A stretch of 64,000 nucleotides of DNA from Prorocentrum cordatum (GCA_963575745.1 CAUYUJ010003939.1:1-64000); one strand, 5' to 3'; positions 1 to 11,275 are shown, counted from the stretch's first letter. The notes: generated by a model from the sequence alone, not told the origin. Numbers and translations: made by a program.

Positions 1-1914
1 CCCCTCCAGGGGGACTTTGCCAAATCTGCTCCCTGGGGCGTGGAGCCTCCATTCACAAGATCCCGAGGCTGGCACCACCCGACGGGCGTGTACAACACCA
101 TCCCCGTCGGCAGCCCCCTCATCGACGACGAGCTCAACATCTACCTTGGGGCCGATGATGCCATCCGGAAGTTCGACGTCAATGGTATCATCCAGTGGAG
201 CTACGCTCCCCGAGGTCAACTCGCAGCGGCACCCACCCTGGTCGTCGGCAGCACCAGGCGTATGGCGGAGGTCCAGAAGGACGAGCTCGAGGAGCAGCTG
301 CTGCGGCCGGACTGGGCCAAGGGCGATGATTACAAGTTCTCCATCAAGGCCGGCGACGTCGTCAGGGTCAAGCCCGGCTCGAGCTTTCAGGCGGAAGGCG
401 TGGAGCTCTACAAGGCCGGCGAGAAGGGCCTGGTCTCCAACGTCCTCCCTGCTGAGGAGGACAGAGTCAGCAGTGCCGTCATCCAGTGGACGCGCACCGG
501 GCACAAGAGCGAGGTTCAGCTCACCGACGTGCAGGACCATTTCGAGCGTGTGGAGTCGAAGAAGGAGGGCGGCCTCACCAAAACACTGCCATCTATGCTG
601 GTAGGGAGCACCACCTCTGGCTACGTATTCGCGATCGCCCTTGACAGCGGAGAGGAGCTGTGGGCGACCTGGGCCTCAAACGATATCGCTGGTGTCAAAG
701 GGTCTGTGGCTGGCAAGGACGGAATCATAGTGGTCGCAACCGACCGTTGCACTGACAGGTACTGCTACAGGTACCGCAACCAGACCATGCCCCTCACGCC
801 AGGCAATTCCGTTGTGCGGGGCCTGAATGCTGCAGACGGCTCCGCCGTCTGGGAGTTCAGGCCCATGTCGCCTGTGTGGAACATGGTGCCGCTGTGGGGC
901 CCTGCCGGGAGCGTGCTCTTCCAGGACTGGGAGGGCAGGGCGTACTCTTTAGACCTGCAGACCGGCGACAAGAGGTTCCAGGTGGGCGGCGACTACGGTA
1001 CGCACACCAACGCAGCCGCAGTATATGATTCGGGCCACAATGTCATGGTCACCCTCGGCATGACGCACTACAGCGAGAACCACTACCACATGGAGAACGC
1101 CCTGGGCGTGCCCGTGGGCAAGTACTGCAACCCTTATCCAGCACCTGGCATCCTGGTGAACTGCTGGACATGGCCAGGCGGAAGGGGCTTCATCCGTGGC
1201 TACAATGCCTCCTCTGGCAGGGCACTCTGGGAGACCAACACGCCAGAGCCACCGGCCAGCGCCGCCGCTGGCATGCTCAACAGCCCGGGCATGCACACAC
1301 GCCTGGTTGTCACCATTGGCATGAATTGTAAGTTCAACTCCCCGTCCCAGATCTGGGCCCTCGATCCGAACAGCGGCCACATCCGGTGGCAGAGGGATGG
1401 CCCGACACTGTGGACCATGCAGTGCGCCGGCGACAAGGAGGGTGCCGACATCCGCCGCGCCATGGGCGGCCGCGCCGAATGCAAGCCAAACAGCTGGTCG
1501 GCGCCGCTGATCGATTCCAGCGGCGACGTGTACGTGGGCAGCCAGGTCGGCACATGAACGGGAAGTTGCAGGGGCAGCCAGGTCGGCACACTGATGAAGT
1601 TTGGCACGCCGACGGGGTCGGTGGCATCGCCAAGCAACGTCCACCTGATGTCGACCTTGACGACGGGCGTGGCCTTCCAGGATACAGCCATCGCGCTCGC
1701 CCCCGGCGTCATGGCCGTGTCCACGTGCACCTCCCTCATCGTCTTCCAGACACTGTCAGGGTTCGACAACGAGACTTGGTCAGTGTCGCACAGTGACTAC
1801 TCACCGATCTCCCACATGGTCCATGGGGAAGAAGTGAGTCACACTATCAGTGAGTCGGCTCACGATACCTTCGACCCCAGCGAGCCAGGGAACCCAGTTC
1901 CGTGGCTGTATTGA
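1..1914 (+). CDS. PQQ-like beta-propeller protein, 3' part (5' end outside window)
   Basis: The frame is open from base 1, so the start codon lies upstream. About 518 codons run to a TGA at 1555-1557, and the same frame resumes to a TGA at 1912-1914. Seen: repeated blades of the quinoprotein type, with phrases such as SPLIDDELNIYLG, ALDSGEELWATW, GLNAADGSAVWEF, SLDLQTGDKRF, GYNASSGRALWE and ALDPNSGHIRWQ, ending in APLIDSSGDVYVGSQVG. A charged insert of about 75 residues near 300-560 (KAGDVVRVKPGSSF) separates two blades and resembles a small beta-barrel. Many Cys residues in the later blades could suit a secreted or lumenal protein (inference). Known of the family: such propellers occur in pyrroloquinoline-quinone dehydrogenases and in non-enzymatic scaffold proteins; no cofactor site can be assigned here. 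The TGA at 1555 lies inside a 36-bp direct repeat; removing one copy joins GSQVGT to LMKFG. The last 45 or so codons are less propeller-like and may be intron or 3' UTR read-through. Fairly sure of the family, unsure of function and of the exact 3' end. Confidence 0.78.
1546..1581 (+). other. Candidate 36-nt GT-AG micro-intron, or tandem duplication, in the propeller gene
   Basis: The 19-bp string GGGCAGCCAGGTCGGCACA occurs at 1536-1554 and again at 1572-1590, offset by exactly 36 bp. The sequence from 1546 begins GTCGG and the 36-nt unit ends CCAG at 1581, so canonical GT-AG removal restores an open frame across the TGA at 1555. The flanks read CCAG|G, the AG|G context reported for dinoflagellate introns. 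The alternative is a 36-bp in-frame duplication that introduced a premature stop. Confidence 0.5.
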
Positions 1915-2445
1915 ACTTGGCGTAAGCCGAGACTTCAAAACGAGGCGTAGTCAAATGATGAAGCCGCAGTTTTTTCAGACTTCTGAAGCGCTGGAATCTC
2001 GCGCAAGGCGAAGGCGCTAGTCGGTACCATTTGATCGGATGTCCCGCCAGGAGGACAGCCAGGTAAAACACATCACAGTCAGACATCGATGCGTTATCTT
2101 AGCTTCTTCGCGAGACAATGTGGATCCAAGGTGGGCATGCCACCGCTATGGCGTGGTCTGGTCCGCCTCGTTCTAAGGACTCGCGGTTGCTCTTTTCCCT
2201 GCTCGTCCACTGCGTCAACCCTGGGATTGACACACTGTTCATATCCGTCCATGTGCACCAATCCTGGTCCCAGGATTGGCTTGGCCAGGGTCGGTATAGG
2301 TAGTTACCCAGCGTCCTCTTGAAACCAGATGCACACGTGATGCAACCCTCGCGAGGGCAGGGAAGCAGGGCGAGACGAAGATAATTGACGAGGATGGAGC
2401 ATCATTGGCGGCACGCGCAATGGTTGGCGCGGGGGGGGCGGCACT
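1915..2445. other. No supported feature
   Basis: This is moderately AT-balanced sequence downstream of the propeller gene, with no convincing frame, repeat or RNA. It probably holds 3' UTR and intergenic DNA. Confidence 0.4.
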
Positions 2446-2640
2446 TTCAGATGGAGGGGGGCTTCTTGGGAGGCAGGCGCCTTTTCGGGATGGGCCCGGG
2501 GGCTCCCAAGAAATCGTCTTCGACGCCGGGGGGGCCTCTGAGAAGCCCCCGGCCTTCTTAGAAGCCCTCCCATCTTCTTCTTCTTCTTCTTCTTCTTCTT
2601 CTTCTTCTTCTTCTTTCTCTTCGAAGGCCGCTCCCCTCGC
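2446..2640. repeat. AGAAG-palindrome repeat with (TTC)n core
   Basis: G/C-rich sequence carries short palindromic modules (GAGAAGCCCCCGGCCTTCTTAGAAG) around 2530-2565, followed by an almost pure TTC run at about 2574-2620. Related modules recur at 3640-3765. It reads open in both directions only because of the trinucleotide run. Confidence 0.6.
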
Positions 2641-2784
2641 ACTCACCCCCCTTGGGCGCGCCGCCGAGATGGGGCAGCAGGAGCTGCACCACTTCGGCCT
2701 GGGGGCCCCCATGTCTCTGCAGGCAGTCAGAGCCCCGAGTTCTTAGGCCATGGGCTGATCTGGGAGAGCTCCTGATTCGGGCCT

Positions 2785-2845
2785 GGAGGAGGAGGAGGAG
2801 GAGGAGGAGCTGACCCCCGAGGCGGCGGCGGCGGCGGCGGCGCGG
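2785..2845. repeat. GGA and GGC trinucleotide runs
   Basis: A short (GGA)n run is followed by (GGC)n. No coding support. Confidence 0.7.
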
Positions 2846-3099
2846 AGGGCGGAGCCCCACGCGCCACAGTTGCCCTGGATTGCACTCAGCTCGGGCTGTC
2901 CCGGGTCGCACTCTGCCCCACGCCGATCCTGCCCAGCGCTCTCCTGAACCGGGAGTGCGCCCAGATCGAGCATCTCCAAGGTTCTCCCCGATCGATCACT
3001 TTTCGGGGGCACCAGACAGGGCCACACCCGGACCAGGTCTATCCCAGATTGTTCACGTGCTCCTCGGCGGTGTGTGCCAGAAAGCCCACCCTGCGCAAG

Positions 3100-3235
3100 A
3101 CCGTGGGGAGGAGGAGGAGAGGGGGAGGAGGAGGAGGAGGGAGGAGGGAGGAGGAGGAGGGAGGAGGAGGAGGGAGGAGGAGGGAGGGGGGAGGGAGGAG
3201 GAGGAGGAGGAGGAGGAGGAGGAGGAGGAGGGGGA
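3100..3235. repeat. (GGA)n / GGAGGGA polypurine array
   Basis: About 130 bp of almost pure purine on the plus strand, mixing GGA with GGAGGGA variants. It produces stop-free Glu/Gly/Arg-rich readings in three frames, which are not genes. Confidence 0.85.
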
Positions 3236-3424
3236 GGTGGGCTGCCCCCCGGGCCCGCCGCGGCCTGCCCGGCGCCCGCCGCGTCCTCTTCGGAACCTCC
3301 GTCCCCGCCGTCCTGCTGCGGCGGACCTCCTGGCCCCCTGGCGGGCCGCGGGTCCGAGGCTCCTAGGAGGTGGTGCCGGCGCAACCGCGTGGGAGCAGCC
3401 GCTGCCTCCTCCGCCCCCTCTTGA

Positions 3425-3597
3425 ACGAAGGATTGCAACAAAAACGAAGGATTGCAAAAAACCGAAGGATTGCAAACAAAACCAAGGATTGCAAAGGAAT
3501 GCAAAAAAAAACCGAAGGATTGCAACGAAGGATTGCAAACAAGGATTGCAATCCTTCGGTTTTTTTTTGCAATCCTTGGGTTTTTTTGCAATCCCCC
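3425..3597. repeat. GAAGGATTGCAA tandem repeat ending in an inverted copy
   Basis: Nine or so copies of a 12-18 bp unit (core CGAAGGATTGCAA with A-rich spacers) run forward from 3425, then turn at the 16-bp perfect palindrome AAGGATTGCAATCCTT (3541-3556). Two inverted copies (TTGCAATCCTTCGG, TTGCAATCCTTGGG) follow. The whole block can fold into a hairpin or cruciform. Confidence 0.85.
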
Positions 3598-3635
3598 TCC
3601 GTCCCATTCTCTCAGCCACGCGCAGAGGGGGGTGG

Positions 3636-3765
3636 GGGGAGGGGGGAGGGCTTCTTAGAAGCACCCCCGCTTCTTAGAAGGCGCGGGCCTTCTCTAGAGG
3701 TGTAAGGCTGGCGCCTTCTGAGAAGCAGCCTCCTTCTAAGGAGCCCTCCCCCCTCCCTCACACCC
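3636..3765. repeat. CTTCTTAGAAG palindromic repeat block
   Basis: Repeated CTTCTTAGAAG-type palindromes (GGGCTTCTTAGAAGC, CGCTTCTTAGAAGGCG, CGCCTTCTGAGAAGC, CTCCTTCTAAGGAG) about 25-40 bp apart in a GC-rich background. It is related to the block at 2446-2640. Confidence 0.6.
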
Positions 3766-4210
3766 CCTTGTGCGTGCCGCCAATCCTCCGCCCCCTCTGC
3801 CTCCTCCGTCCCATTGCCCCCCTCTCCTGCGAAGGTACACGGAGGTCTCCCCAGAGGCCTCTGGTGGTCACCAGGGGTCCCAGAGGCCCCAGGTGGACCA
3901 GAAATGAGCAGCGGCTTTGGTCCTCCTCTTTCTCGTCGCCGTCGTCGGCGGCGTCGTCGTCCTCGTCCTCGTCTTCTTTCGCCTCTCTTTCCTCCGTCTG
4001 CCATGGCGCCCCCCACACGAACCCCTCAGCGGCCCTGGTGGGCCCCGCAGGCAGCCCTCGCCTCGTGCTTGCACATGGAGCCAATAGCTTCCCTGCGCCG
4101 CCGCAGGGCGGAGTAGGAATTGTTGTTTTGCGCAGACCTGCCCCAAACGCCTTGTCTTGTCTAGTCGTCCTCTTTTTACTCCGTCCCGTCCTTTACTAGC
4201 TATATCCTTC
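3766..4210. other. Spacer with a (GTC/TCG)n patch; no gene recognised
   Basis: Short CG-rich trinucleotide runs (TCGTCG/GTCGTC near 3930-3980) sit in otherwise unremarkable sequence. Open frames here are composition-driven. Confidence 0.4.
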
Positions 4211-4239
4211 CTGTTTCGGTTGTTCATTGTTTCGCCGTG

Positions 4240-5245
4240 CACACATACACAGCATGTACCTGTGTAATGCACATCTGCAGCTACATATACATATACATTC
4301 ACATACGCACATACATATACGCATACACACACGTATACACATCGCATACACATATGCAGACATATACGTACATATGCGCACGTATGTTTCATTTACACAT
4401 ACATGTAAGCATATCCATGTCTATACGCGTTCACTTCTTGCGTACATGCACACATACATATACATATTAATGTACACGTGCATTTATATACACACAGTTT
4501 CATTTACAGTTGCACACAACCCTATATAGGTATGCATACACATGTTCATACACACGCGCGTATACAAACACAGTCACACATACATTCAATATACATACAT
4601 AGGTGTGTACACATACACGTGCATCTTCATTCATACATACCTATACATATATATACACGTACACCCATCCATATACATACACATATACATATGCGTATCA
4701 GTTAGCGTACGCATATACATATGCATACACATGTACACAGACATGTCCACCGACATGTGCACACATATACCTACACACCAACACATAACAAATTTTACGT
4801 ACACGCATATGCATATACATCTACCCACCTATGCATGTACACATACATGCACATATGCATGCACATGCACACATGCATATTCGCAGATTTATCTATTTAC
4901 ATATACATCTACATACATTCACAACCATATCCATATACATATGCGTATACATCTACGTATACGCATGTATACACATAAGCGTATATTCATACATGCACGT
5001 TTTCATGTGCATATGCAAACACACATGCACACATATACATGAGCATATACGTCATAGGCGCACCTACACATAATCATATAATAGTTACATCCAGTTTACA
5101 CACACCTACACATGCGTATACGTATACGTATGCGTATACGGATACGTATCCACACAATAAACCTGTACACATACATGCACATACACATACACATACACAT
5201 ATTCTTGTTCATATACATATGCATACTCATGTGTATGTATAATGG
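4240..5245. repeat. About 1 kb of alternating CA/TA (ACATACACATATAC) DNA
   Basis: Nearly uninterrupted imperfect ACATAC, CACATA and CGTATA repeats form an alternating purine/pyrimidine tract of about 1 kb. All six frames give His/Thr/Tyr/Ile-rich readings without biological meaning. Such tracts can adopt left-handed or unwound DNA. Confidence 0.9.
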
Positions 5246-5279
5246 CCCTGGGTCCATCCCGCCACCGCGCCTGCGTTGT

Positions 5280-5560
5280 GGTCATATGCATCTAGGATGT
5301 CTTAGGGGCCGTTTCGAGGCCTCTTGGGGGCACTTTTGGAGCCTCTTGGGGCGTTTTCGGAGCCTCTTGGGGGTCCCTTGGGGCCACTTGGGGGCCTCAT
5401 CGGGCCTCTTTGGGGCCTCCTGGGGCTGAATATTTTTATTTTCGGGTCGTGTTCCCCTCTCGGGCACGACGACTCGAGACCCTTTTCGGCCGTCTCGTAG
5501 GCATCTTGGGGCCCTCTGGGCCTGTCTTGGCGCCCTCGTGGGCCCGGACGAGTCACACGG
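5280..5560. repeat. CTTGGGG minisatellite, locus 1
   Basis: Degenerate GGCCTCTTGGGG-type units recur every 10-11 or 20-22 bp (AGCCTCTTGGGGCG, GGGTCCCTTGGGGCC, GGGCCTCTTTGGGGCC). It is the same family as at 6645-7060, 21835-22085, 25070-25135, 25310-25520 and 25590-25770. Confidence 0.8.
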
Positions 5561-6644
5561 GAAAACGATCCAAGGCCCAGGGGAAGCGCGCCAAGCTCTG
5601 GAAGATTTGAGAATGTGGGGTCCGGGCCCTGAACAGATTCTTCAGGACGCATGACTGAGGCTCAGACGACTCGAGGATTGATGCTCAGGGGATTGGACAA
5701 CGGATCTGAGGACACGCCCATCCCGTGCCAAGCGGCACCGTGGTGGATATGATGTATATGCATGCGTGTATGTATGGACATGCATATGACTTGGCAAGTG
5801 ACTATTGGCCGCAAACTAAGTTTTGGCGACGGGGCCGCTTCAAACTGCCCATGCTTCAAACTCACGCATTCGACCATGTAAAGTTTGGCGACGGCGCCAG
5901 TGGCAAACCACATGGTGACTTCGGCGCACCATCGACGTCTAGGTCGGGGTTTCCTGGGTAACTCCCCACCAGCGAAGCTAATCACCTCACATGGACACAT
6001 CTGGTGGGGGCACAGTAACATCGCGCCCCGCGAAGCAACAACAAGCGAAGCACACCGAGGTGTTTGTTTGGATTGTTGTGTTCCTGTTCTGTCCGGGACC
6101 TCCGACCTCCGAGCCGATGTTTTTTGTTTTTTCCACAACGTTGGCCTCCGTGGAACTAATCCCCAGATTTGGGTCGAGAGTTTCAGGGGTTACGTTTTGA
6201 GAAAGTCACGGCGTCGGAAATTTGGGGTCACCTCGAGGGACGGCTACACCGCTACGGCCGATGAGCACAGGAACGACAGAACAAACACATCGCCACATCT
6301 ACATGTCTAGACTGCGTTTGCATGGTGGGGAACCTGCTCCCACTTGGTTTGCGTGCCGTCACGTGATTGAAGTGTCCATGCGTTTCGATTTTATGGGACC
6401 GCACATGCCATGCCACGGAATTTCACATAAAAACGGAGGTAACCAGTTGCATAGTACACGGCACGCTGCTACGGTGTCGCAGGCTGCTGGTATAGGTCAT
6501 CAAATTCGTCTCTCGCACAGATTGTTATGTCGGCTGCCGCGTTTACCATATATTGTGTCATCACAGCAGAGCTGCACTGCGAGGCCGATCTTCTCATGCC
6601 TTCTCAGCTGGCCGACTGGCGTATTGGTGCAAAGCTGCCGCCTC
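5561..6644. other. Unassigned intergenic sequence
   Basis: About 1.1 kb of mostly unique DNA with no frame resembling a known family. A short ATGCATGTATG patch lies near 5745-5790. The longer open frames show no domain or membrane pattern. Confidence 0.4.
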
Positions 6645-7060
6645 GGGAGGAAGGCCTCCATTTGGGGCCTCTTGCGCGCCTTGGGGGGGCCTCTTGGGGG
6701 CCCCTTGGCCTGTCTTGCGGCGCGCTTGGCCCGTCTGGCGCCTTCGGAGGCCGCCTCGCTCGTCTGCCTGGGCCGTCTCGTGCCCTCCGGGGTCGCCGTA
6801 GCGTCACTTTGGAGGTCTCTTGGGCCGCCTTGGGGCTGGTGCCTGTTGGGCCGCCTTAGGGATGTCTTTCAGGTTTCTCCTGGAGTCCCCGGGAGGCGCC
6901 AACGCTAAAGTCGTCCACTAACGCACGGAAGATCATCGATTTCACGTTCGGGGCCTTCTGGGGTCCTCTTGAAGGCCTCTCGGGGCGTCCTGGTTGCCTC
7001 TCGGTCCGTCTTGGGGCCATCGTGGCAGTCTTGAAGGACAGTTTGGGCAGCCGTGGGGGC
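6645..7060. repeat. CTTGGGG minisatellite, locus 2
   Basis: Units such as GGGGCCTCTTG, GGGGGCCTCTTGGGGGCC and GGCCTTCTGGGGTCCTCTTG recur at 10-22 bp spacing, broken around 6890-6940 by unique sequence. Confidence 0.75.
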
Positions 7061-7552
7061 CAATCCACTCGAGGCAGGTTGTCTGACTTCGAGGCCAGTC
7101 AGGGTCGTCGTGGAGGCCACCTGCGGCCATCTCGGGAGGGGGGAGGCAGATGGGGCGGGCGGGCTCACGGTTAGTTCCCTGGAAGTCCCACCCCTGCCAA
7201 ACTCAGCTGTTGGGGCGTGGGAGAAAGGCAACAGACACGCAGGGACTTGGTCAACACAGGTGAAAGCATGTTTGGTTCGATGCGTCATGGGGGCCCAAGT
7301 CGTTGCTTCGCAAGGACCGAAGGTAGCGAACATAACAAGGGCTGCGCACACACACACACACATCGACCGCTGCAAGCGCGGCGGCGGATATATTTGACGG
7401 TCGGCCAGTCGCCAAGGGTTTGGGAGAGCGATCCGTCCCTGGGTCGCCTTGAAGGGGCCTCCCGTGGCTGCGCCTGCAGTGTGGCCGCGCTGAACACATT
7501 GCCCAGACAGTCTCACCCCTCCAGAGGGCATGTGTTGGTAACACTAATGCAG

Positions 7553-7678
7553 GTGTGTGTGTGTGTGCTTGTTTGTTTGTTTGTTTGCTTGCTTGCTTGT
7601 TTGTATGTGTGTGTGCGTGTGTGTGTGTGCGTGCGTGCGAACGTGCGTGCGTGCGTGCGTGCGTGCGCGCGTGCGCGC

Positions 7679-7717
<39 letters not shown>

Positions 7718-7744
7718 CGTGGGTGCGTGCGTGTGCGCGCGTGC

Positions 7745-7783
<39 letters not shown>

Positions 7784-7801
7784 CGTGCGTGTGTGCGTTC
7801 G

Positions 7802-7833
<32 letters not shown>

Positions 7834-7860
7834 TGTGTGTGTGTGTGCGTGTTTGTGTAA
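7553..7860. repeat. (GT)n / (GTGC)n / GTTT microsatellite cluster
   Basis: Runs of GTGTGT, GTTTGTTT, GCTTGCTT and GTGCGTGC fill 300 bp. Cys/Val-rich readings on plus and His/Thr-rich readings on minus are artefacts. A smaller CA run is at 7350-7366. Confidence 0.9.
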
Positions 7861-8800
7861 GTAAGACTAGGAGAAGGGAGTGTTGTTTGAAGTGCAAACA
7901 GTCAACATTTGAACGGTGAGAGAAGGGAACTTATACCATAATGAAATTGGACACGGAAGATTGGATCCCCGTGGCTCTGTGGCGTGTTTGTGCGCCTTCT
8001 GATGGCACGTGCTTGTACGGCGCTGCTGGGCGGGCCCTGTGGGGACGAAAGCCTCCCGAAGACACCGCCCAATGCCGAGGTTCGAGTCGATACAGGCCAA
8101 CACACCCCGGATGCTGCGACTCGAGCCTGGTGCTACCCGCAAAGCGGAAACCCGCGTGCATATCTCTTTTCTTTCAGGTGCGGGCATCAGATTCAGAAGA
8201 TCCAGAGAACTCGATGAGCCAGTCGGCTGCAGAAACGGGTGCCAGCGCGTTCCCAGATGCCAGTTTCGCAAAAAGGCGCCCTTCGCGGGGGCGGCGTCTT
8301 AGCGCGCACACGCCACAGAGGACCAGCGTCTGCAGTTCGCGGATGCACTGCCGCGTCACAGCCACAGACTGTTGACACGTTTTTCTCTGGTGCAACCGCA
8401 CGGTCGCCTCCCGACGTCCGGCCCTCTCTACAAAACGCACGGACGAGTGGCCGCGCTCCGTCCTCAGCGGCATGACCTCCAGCCCGTAACAGAAGCAGGA
8501 CTGACGGGCCACCACAAAAGTGCCCGCCAATTCGCTCTGCCCCTCCGACGCAAGACGTTTCGCCAAATCTCTTGTCTGGTTTGCAGAAGCTCTCGGTCGA
8601 AGCCGGTCGATCTGGTTCGCCTTACCCGCCCCGCGGGCAAGTCCAGAAGTGATTCGTAGAGCTTCCCCAAGCTAGTTGCTGGAAGCTTAAGAGTAATTCC
8701 GGCGCGCTGGAGAGCTAGTTGGCTCGAAAAAAAAGAACTGATTTTTTCACAACTTTTGGTCGGTTGAAAATTTTGTTCTCGAAATTTGAACATTCGTTAG
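7861..8800. other. Unassigned sequence before the 178-bp satellite
   Basis: No recognisable protein, RNA or repeat family. Several overlapping frames of 60-145 codons are open on both strands, as expected at this GC content. The last 120 bases are AT-richer. Confidence 0.4.
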
Positions 8801-8889
8801 AGCTCTAGTATTTTTTCCCGTGATATTCGATCTTATTCCCGCTCGCCATCTTGATCTCAGCTCGATCGGGTACCTTTTACTGCCAAAAA

Positions 8890-9941
8890 GCACACTGGCG
8901 GGATCGGCCGTTTCGAGTCATCTTGATACGCGTTGTCGGTATTTTGTACTCAAATCGAGCTGTAGGAGAACTACAGAGCTGGTAAGCACAGCTATCGCAC
9001 TCAGAATCATCAGGCGCGTTCGCCTGTTCCAGTCAGAGGTCTGAACTCGGTCTGTTAGCCGAGCTAGGTCCGCAAACCTATTCGTATTATTCGAGTCAAC
9101 TTGATACAAGTGGTCGGTATTTTCTACTTAACTCGAGCTGTAGGGCAGCTACTGTGCTGGTAAGCACACCTATCGCACTCAGAATGATCAGGCGTGTTCG
9201 CCTGTTGAATCCATAGGTCTGAACTCAGTCTGCTAGCCGAGCTAGGTCCGCAAACCTATTCGTATTATTGGAGTGAACTTGATACGCGTGGTGGGTATTT
9301 TCTTCTAAATTCGAGCTGCAGGGCAGCTAGAGAGCTGGTAAGCACATTCATCGCATTTAGAATTATCAGGCGCGTTCGCTTCTTGAATCGAGAGGTCTGA
9401 AATTGGTCTGCTAGCCGAGCCAGGTCCGCAAACCTATTCGTATTATCCGAGGCATCTTGACAGACGCTCTCGGTTTTCTCTACTTTACTCGAGCTGTAGG
9501 GCAGCTACAGAGCCTATAGTCACAGAAATCGATTGAAAATGATCGGGCGCGTTTGTCTGTTGTATCGAGAGCTTTGAACTCGGCCTGTTGCCTGAGCTAG
9601 ATTCGCGAAACTATTCGTATTGTCCGAATCATCGTGAAAAGTGCTCTCAATTTTCTGCACTCAACTCGTGCTGGGGGAGGGCTACAGTGCTGCGGGTCAT
9701 AGAAATCGATTTGCACACATCAGCGCGTTCGTTGGTCGATTCGAGAGCTCAGAACTTGGTCTGCTGCTCGAAACAGGTCTATCCGAGTCATCCTGAGAGA
9801 TGCTGTTGGTTTTCTGCACTTAACTCGGTCTGTAGAGGGGCTGCAGGGCTGGTAATCACATGCGTCGATTCGCAGACATCAGACGCGTCCGCCTGTCGCA
9901 TTGAGAGGTCTGAACTCGGTCTGATACTCGAACTGGGTTGC

Positions 9942-9974
<33 letters not shown>

Positions 9975-10010
9975 CGTTAGAGTCATCTTGAGAGGTCTGA
10001 AATCGCTTGG
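8890..10010. repeat. 178-bp tandem satellite, about 6 copies
   Basis: The anchor CGAGCTGTAG recurs at 8956, 9134, 9312, 9490, about 9667 and 9836, giving periods of 178, 178, 178, 177 and 169 bp. Conserved parts of the unit include GGTCTGAACTCGGTCTG, CCGAGCTAGGTCCGCAAACC, TATTCGTATTAT and CTGGTAAGCACA. Similarity falls from the central copies outwards and the last copy is broken by a T run at 9947-9974. No open frame is conserved through the unit, so this is satellite DNA and not a gene or CRISPR. Confidence 0.9.
9947..9974. repeat. T28 homopolymer inside the last satellite copy
   Basis: An uninterrupted run of 28 T sits between AACTGGGTTGCGAAAC and CGTTAGAGTCATC. It could be a slippage product or, read on the other strand, the poly(A) of an inserted transcript, but no attached retrocopy is visible. 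Confidence 0.85.
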
Positions 10011-10077
10011 GCTGAAAACTAGTCGTTCTCTGGATTTTTTTCCACACTATATACTGTCAGGAAGCTCTACGAGTCCC

Positions 10078-10111
10078 CCGGCGGTAACAAAGGTTGACGG
10101 TTTACCGCCGG
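10078..10111. repeat. Short hairpin CCGGCGGTAA / TTACCGCCGG
   Basis: A 10-bp perfect inverted repeat is separated by a 14-nt loop. Position and function are unknown. Confidence 0.5.
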
Positions 10112-11249
10112 CGCCCAGTGTTTGACAAGCTGCCCAGATCCGCTTTTACTAAATGAAGCACATACCGCACTTGCCCACAATACTCCAAGAAAGTCGGTCC
10201 GTTCTGGACTGCAATCGCCAAACCACCCGAAGCGCCGTCACTCGGCGGTCACGGGTCGACCCGCATATTTTCAGCGATGGACCCCCACAGTCGAACAGAA
10301 GACACATACTTCAGGCCGCACTAGTGCCAGCTCTGGAACTCGCACAGGGACTGCATTTCGACGCGCCGCGCGTCCTGCGGCCCCCATGATTCCACGCGGT
10401 CCTGGGGCCGCTTTGCTGAGAGGCCATGTTTCCTCTGCAGCAGAAGCTGCACTCGGTCAGCAGGAGTGCGGGCGACAGCGTGGATGGCATCCGCCAGCGC
10501 GCGAGGTTGCGGAGCTTGGTTGTTGGCCCGGGCCGCGGCGAGCAGTTCCAGCGCTGTGAATCACTTCCTTGCCAGCGCACGCTATATCCACTGCGGCAGG
10601 ATCGTGTGTCGAAATCAGCTGCGCCCGGGCGCGCTGCTCGCCCTGCGCCTGGGCCCGCTCGGCTGGGCCGGCGGGGCGCGCGAGCTCCACCAGGAAGGCG
10701 TCTGCACGACCTTTTGAACAAGGCCAAACGCCACGAAGCTCTCCTGGACTAGCGCGCTCAGAATCAGCGCGCCCTGTCGCCCCGTCCCGGGCCAGCTAGG
10801 ATTCCAGTTCGGTGGCGTCCTCTGGCCACGCCTCCGCCGGCACCGTTTGCAAAACATGTCCAAGCCACCTCGCCCGGCCAGCGTCGACGCTGGCGCTTGA
10901 GCCATGGGCCGGCTCGGTCATTGGGGCCGGGGTTCCAGATTCCTGAAACGGCTGCGGGAAGAGATCGGATGAGGTAGCGGCGACGATGGAGATTCGACGG
11001 GGCCCCGCGTGCCCGCTGGGGGCCGCGACCTGCGAATCGCAGGGGCCTGACTTGCCGCCGGCGCCCGAAGTGCCTCGGGCCCCAATGCCGCCAGGCAGCC
11101 TCTTCGCCCGGCTGGGAAACAGTGGGGAGGAGGGAGAGCGAGGGGGAGAGGGAGGGGCGCCGATCCCCAAAACGACCCCTCTTGACTGCGCCAGACCGGA
11201 AATGAAGCGCCCTGGCCTGAGAGCACGAAGGCAACGGACGATTCATTCA
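10112..11249. other. GC-rich flank of the minus-strand retroelement
   Basis: No conserved domain can be placed with confidence. On the minus strand (10760-11170) an Ala/Arg/Pro-rich frame includes RARWLGHVLQ, faintly like a LINE RT C-terminus but too short to use. The stretch probably holds the 3' end of the DIRS-like element. Confidence 0.35.
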
Positions 11250-11275
11250 TTTTCCAATGTCTTTCTTGGCGGACC

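Noticed and set aside
8040-8100. tRNA T-arm-like GGTTCGAGTC
   Set aside because: No cloverleaf could be drawn from the preceding 60 bases.
8890-10010. CRISPR-like array
   Set aside because: Repeats are adjacent 178-bp units without unique spacers, in eukaryotic-type DNA.
10760-11170. LINE RT C-terminus (RARWLGHVLQ) on the minus strand
   Set aside because: A single short phrase without the preceding RT or zinc-finger motifs.
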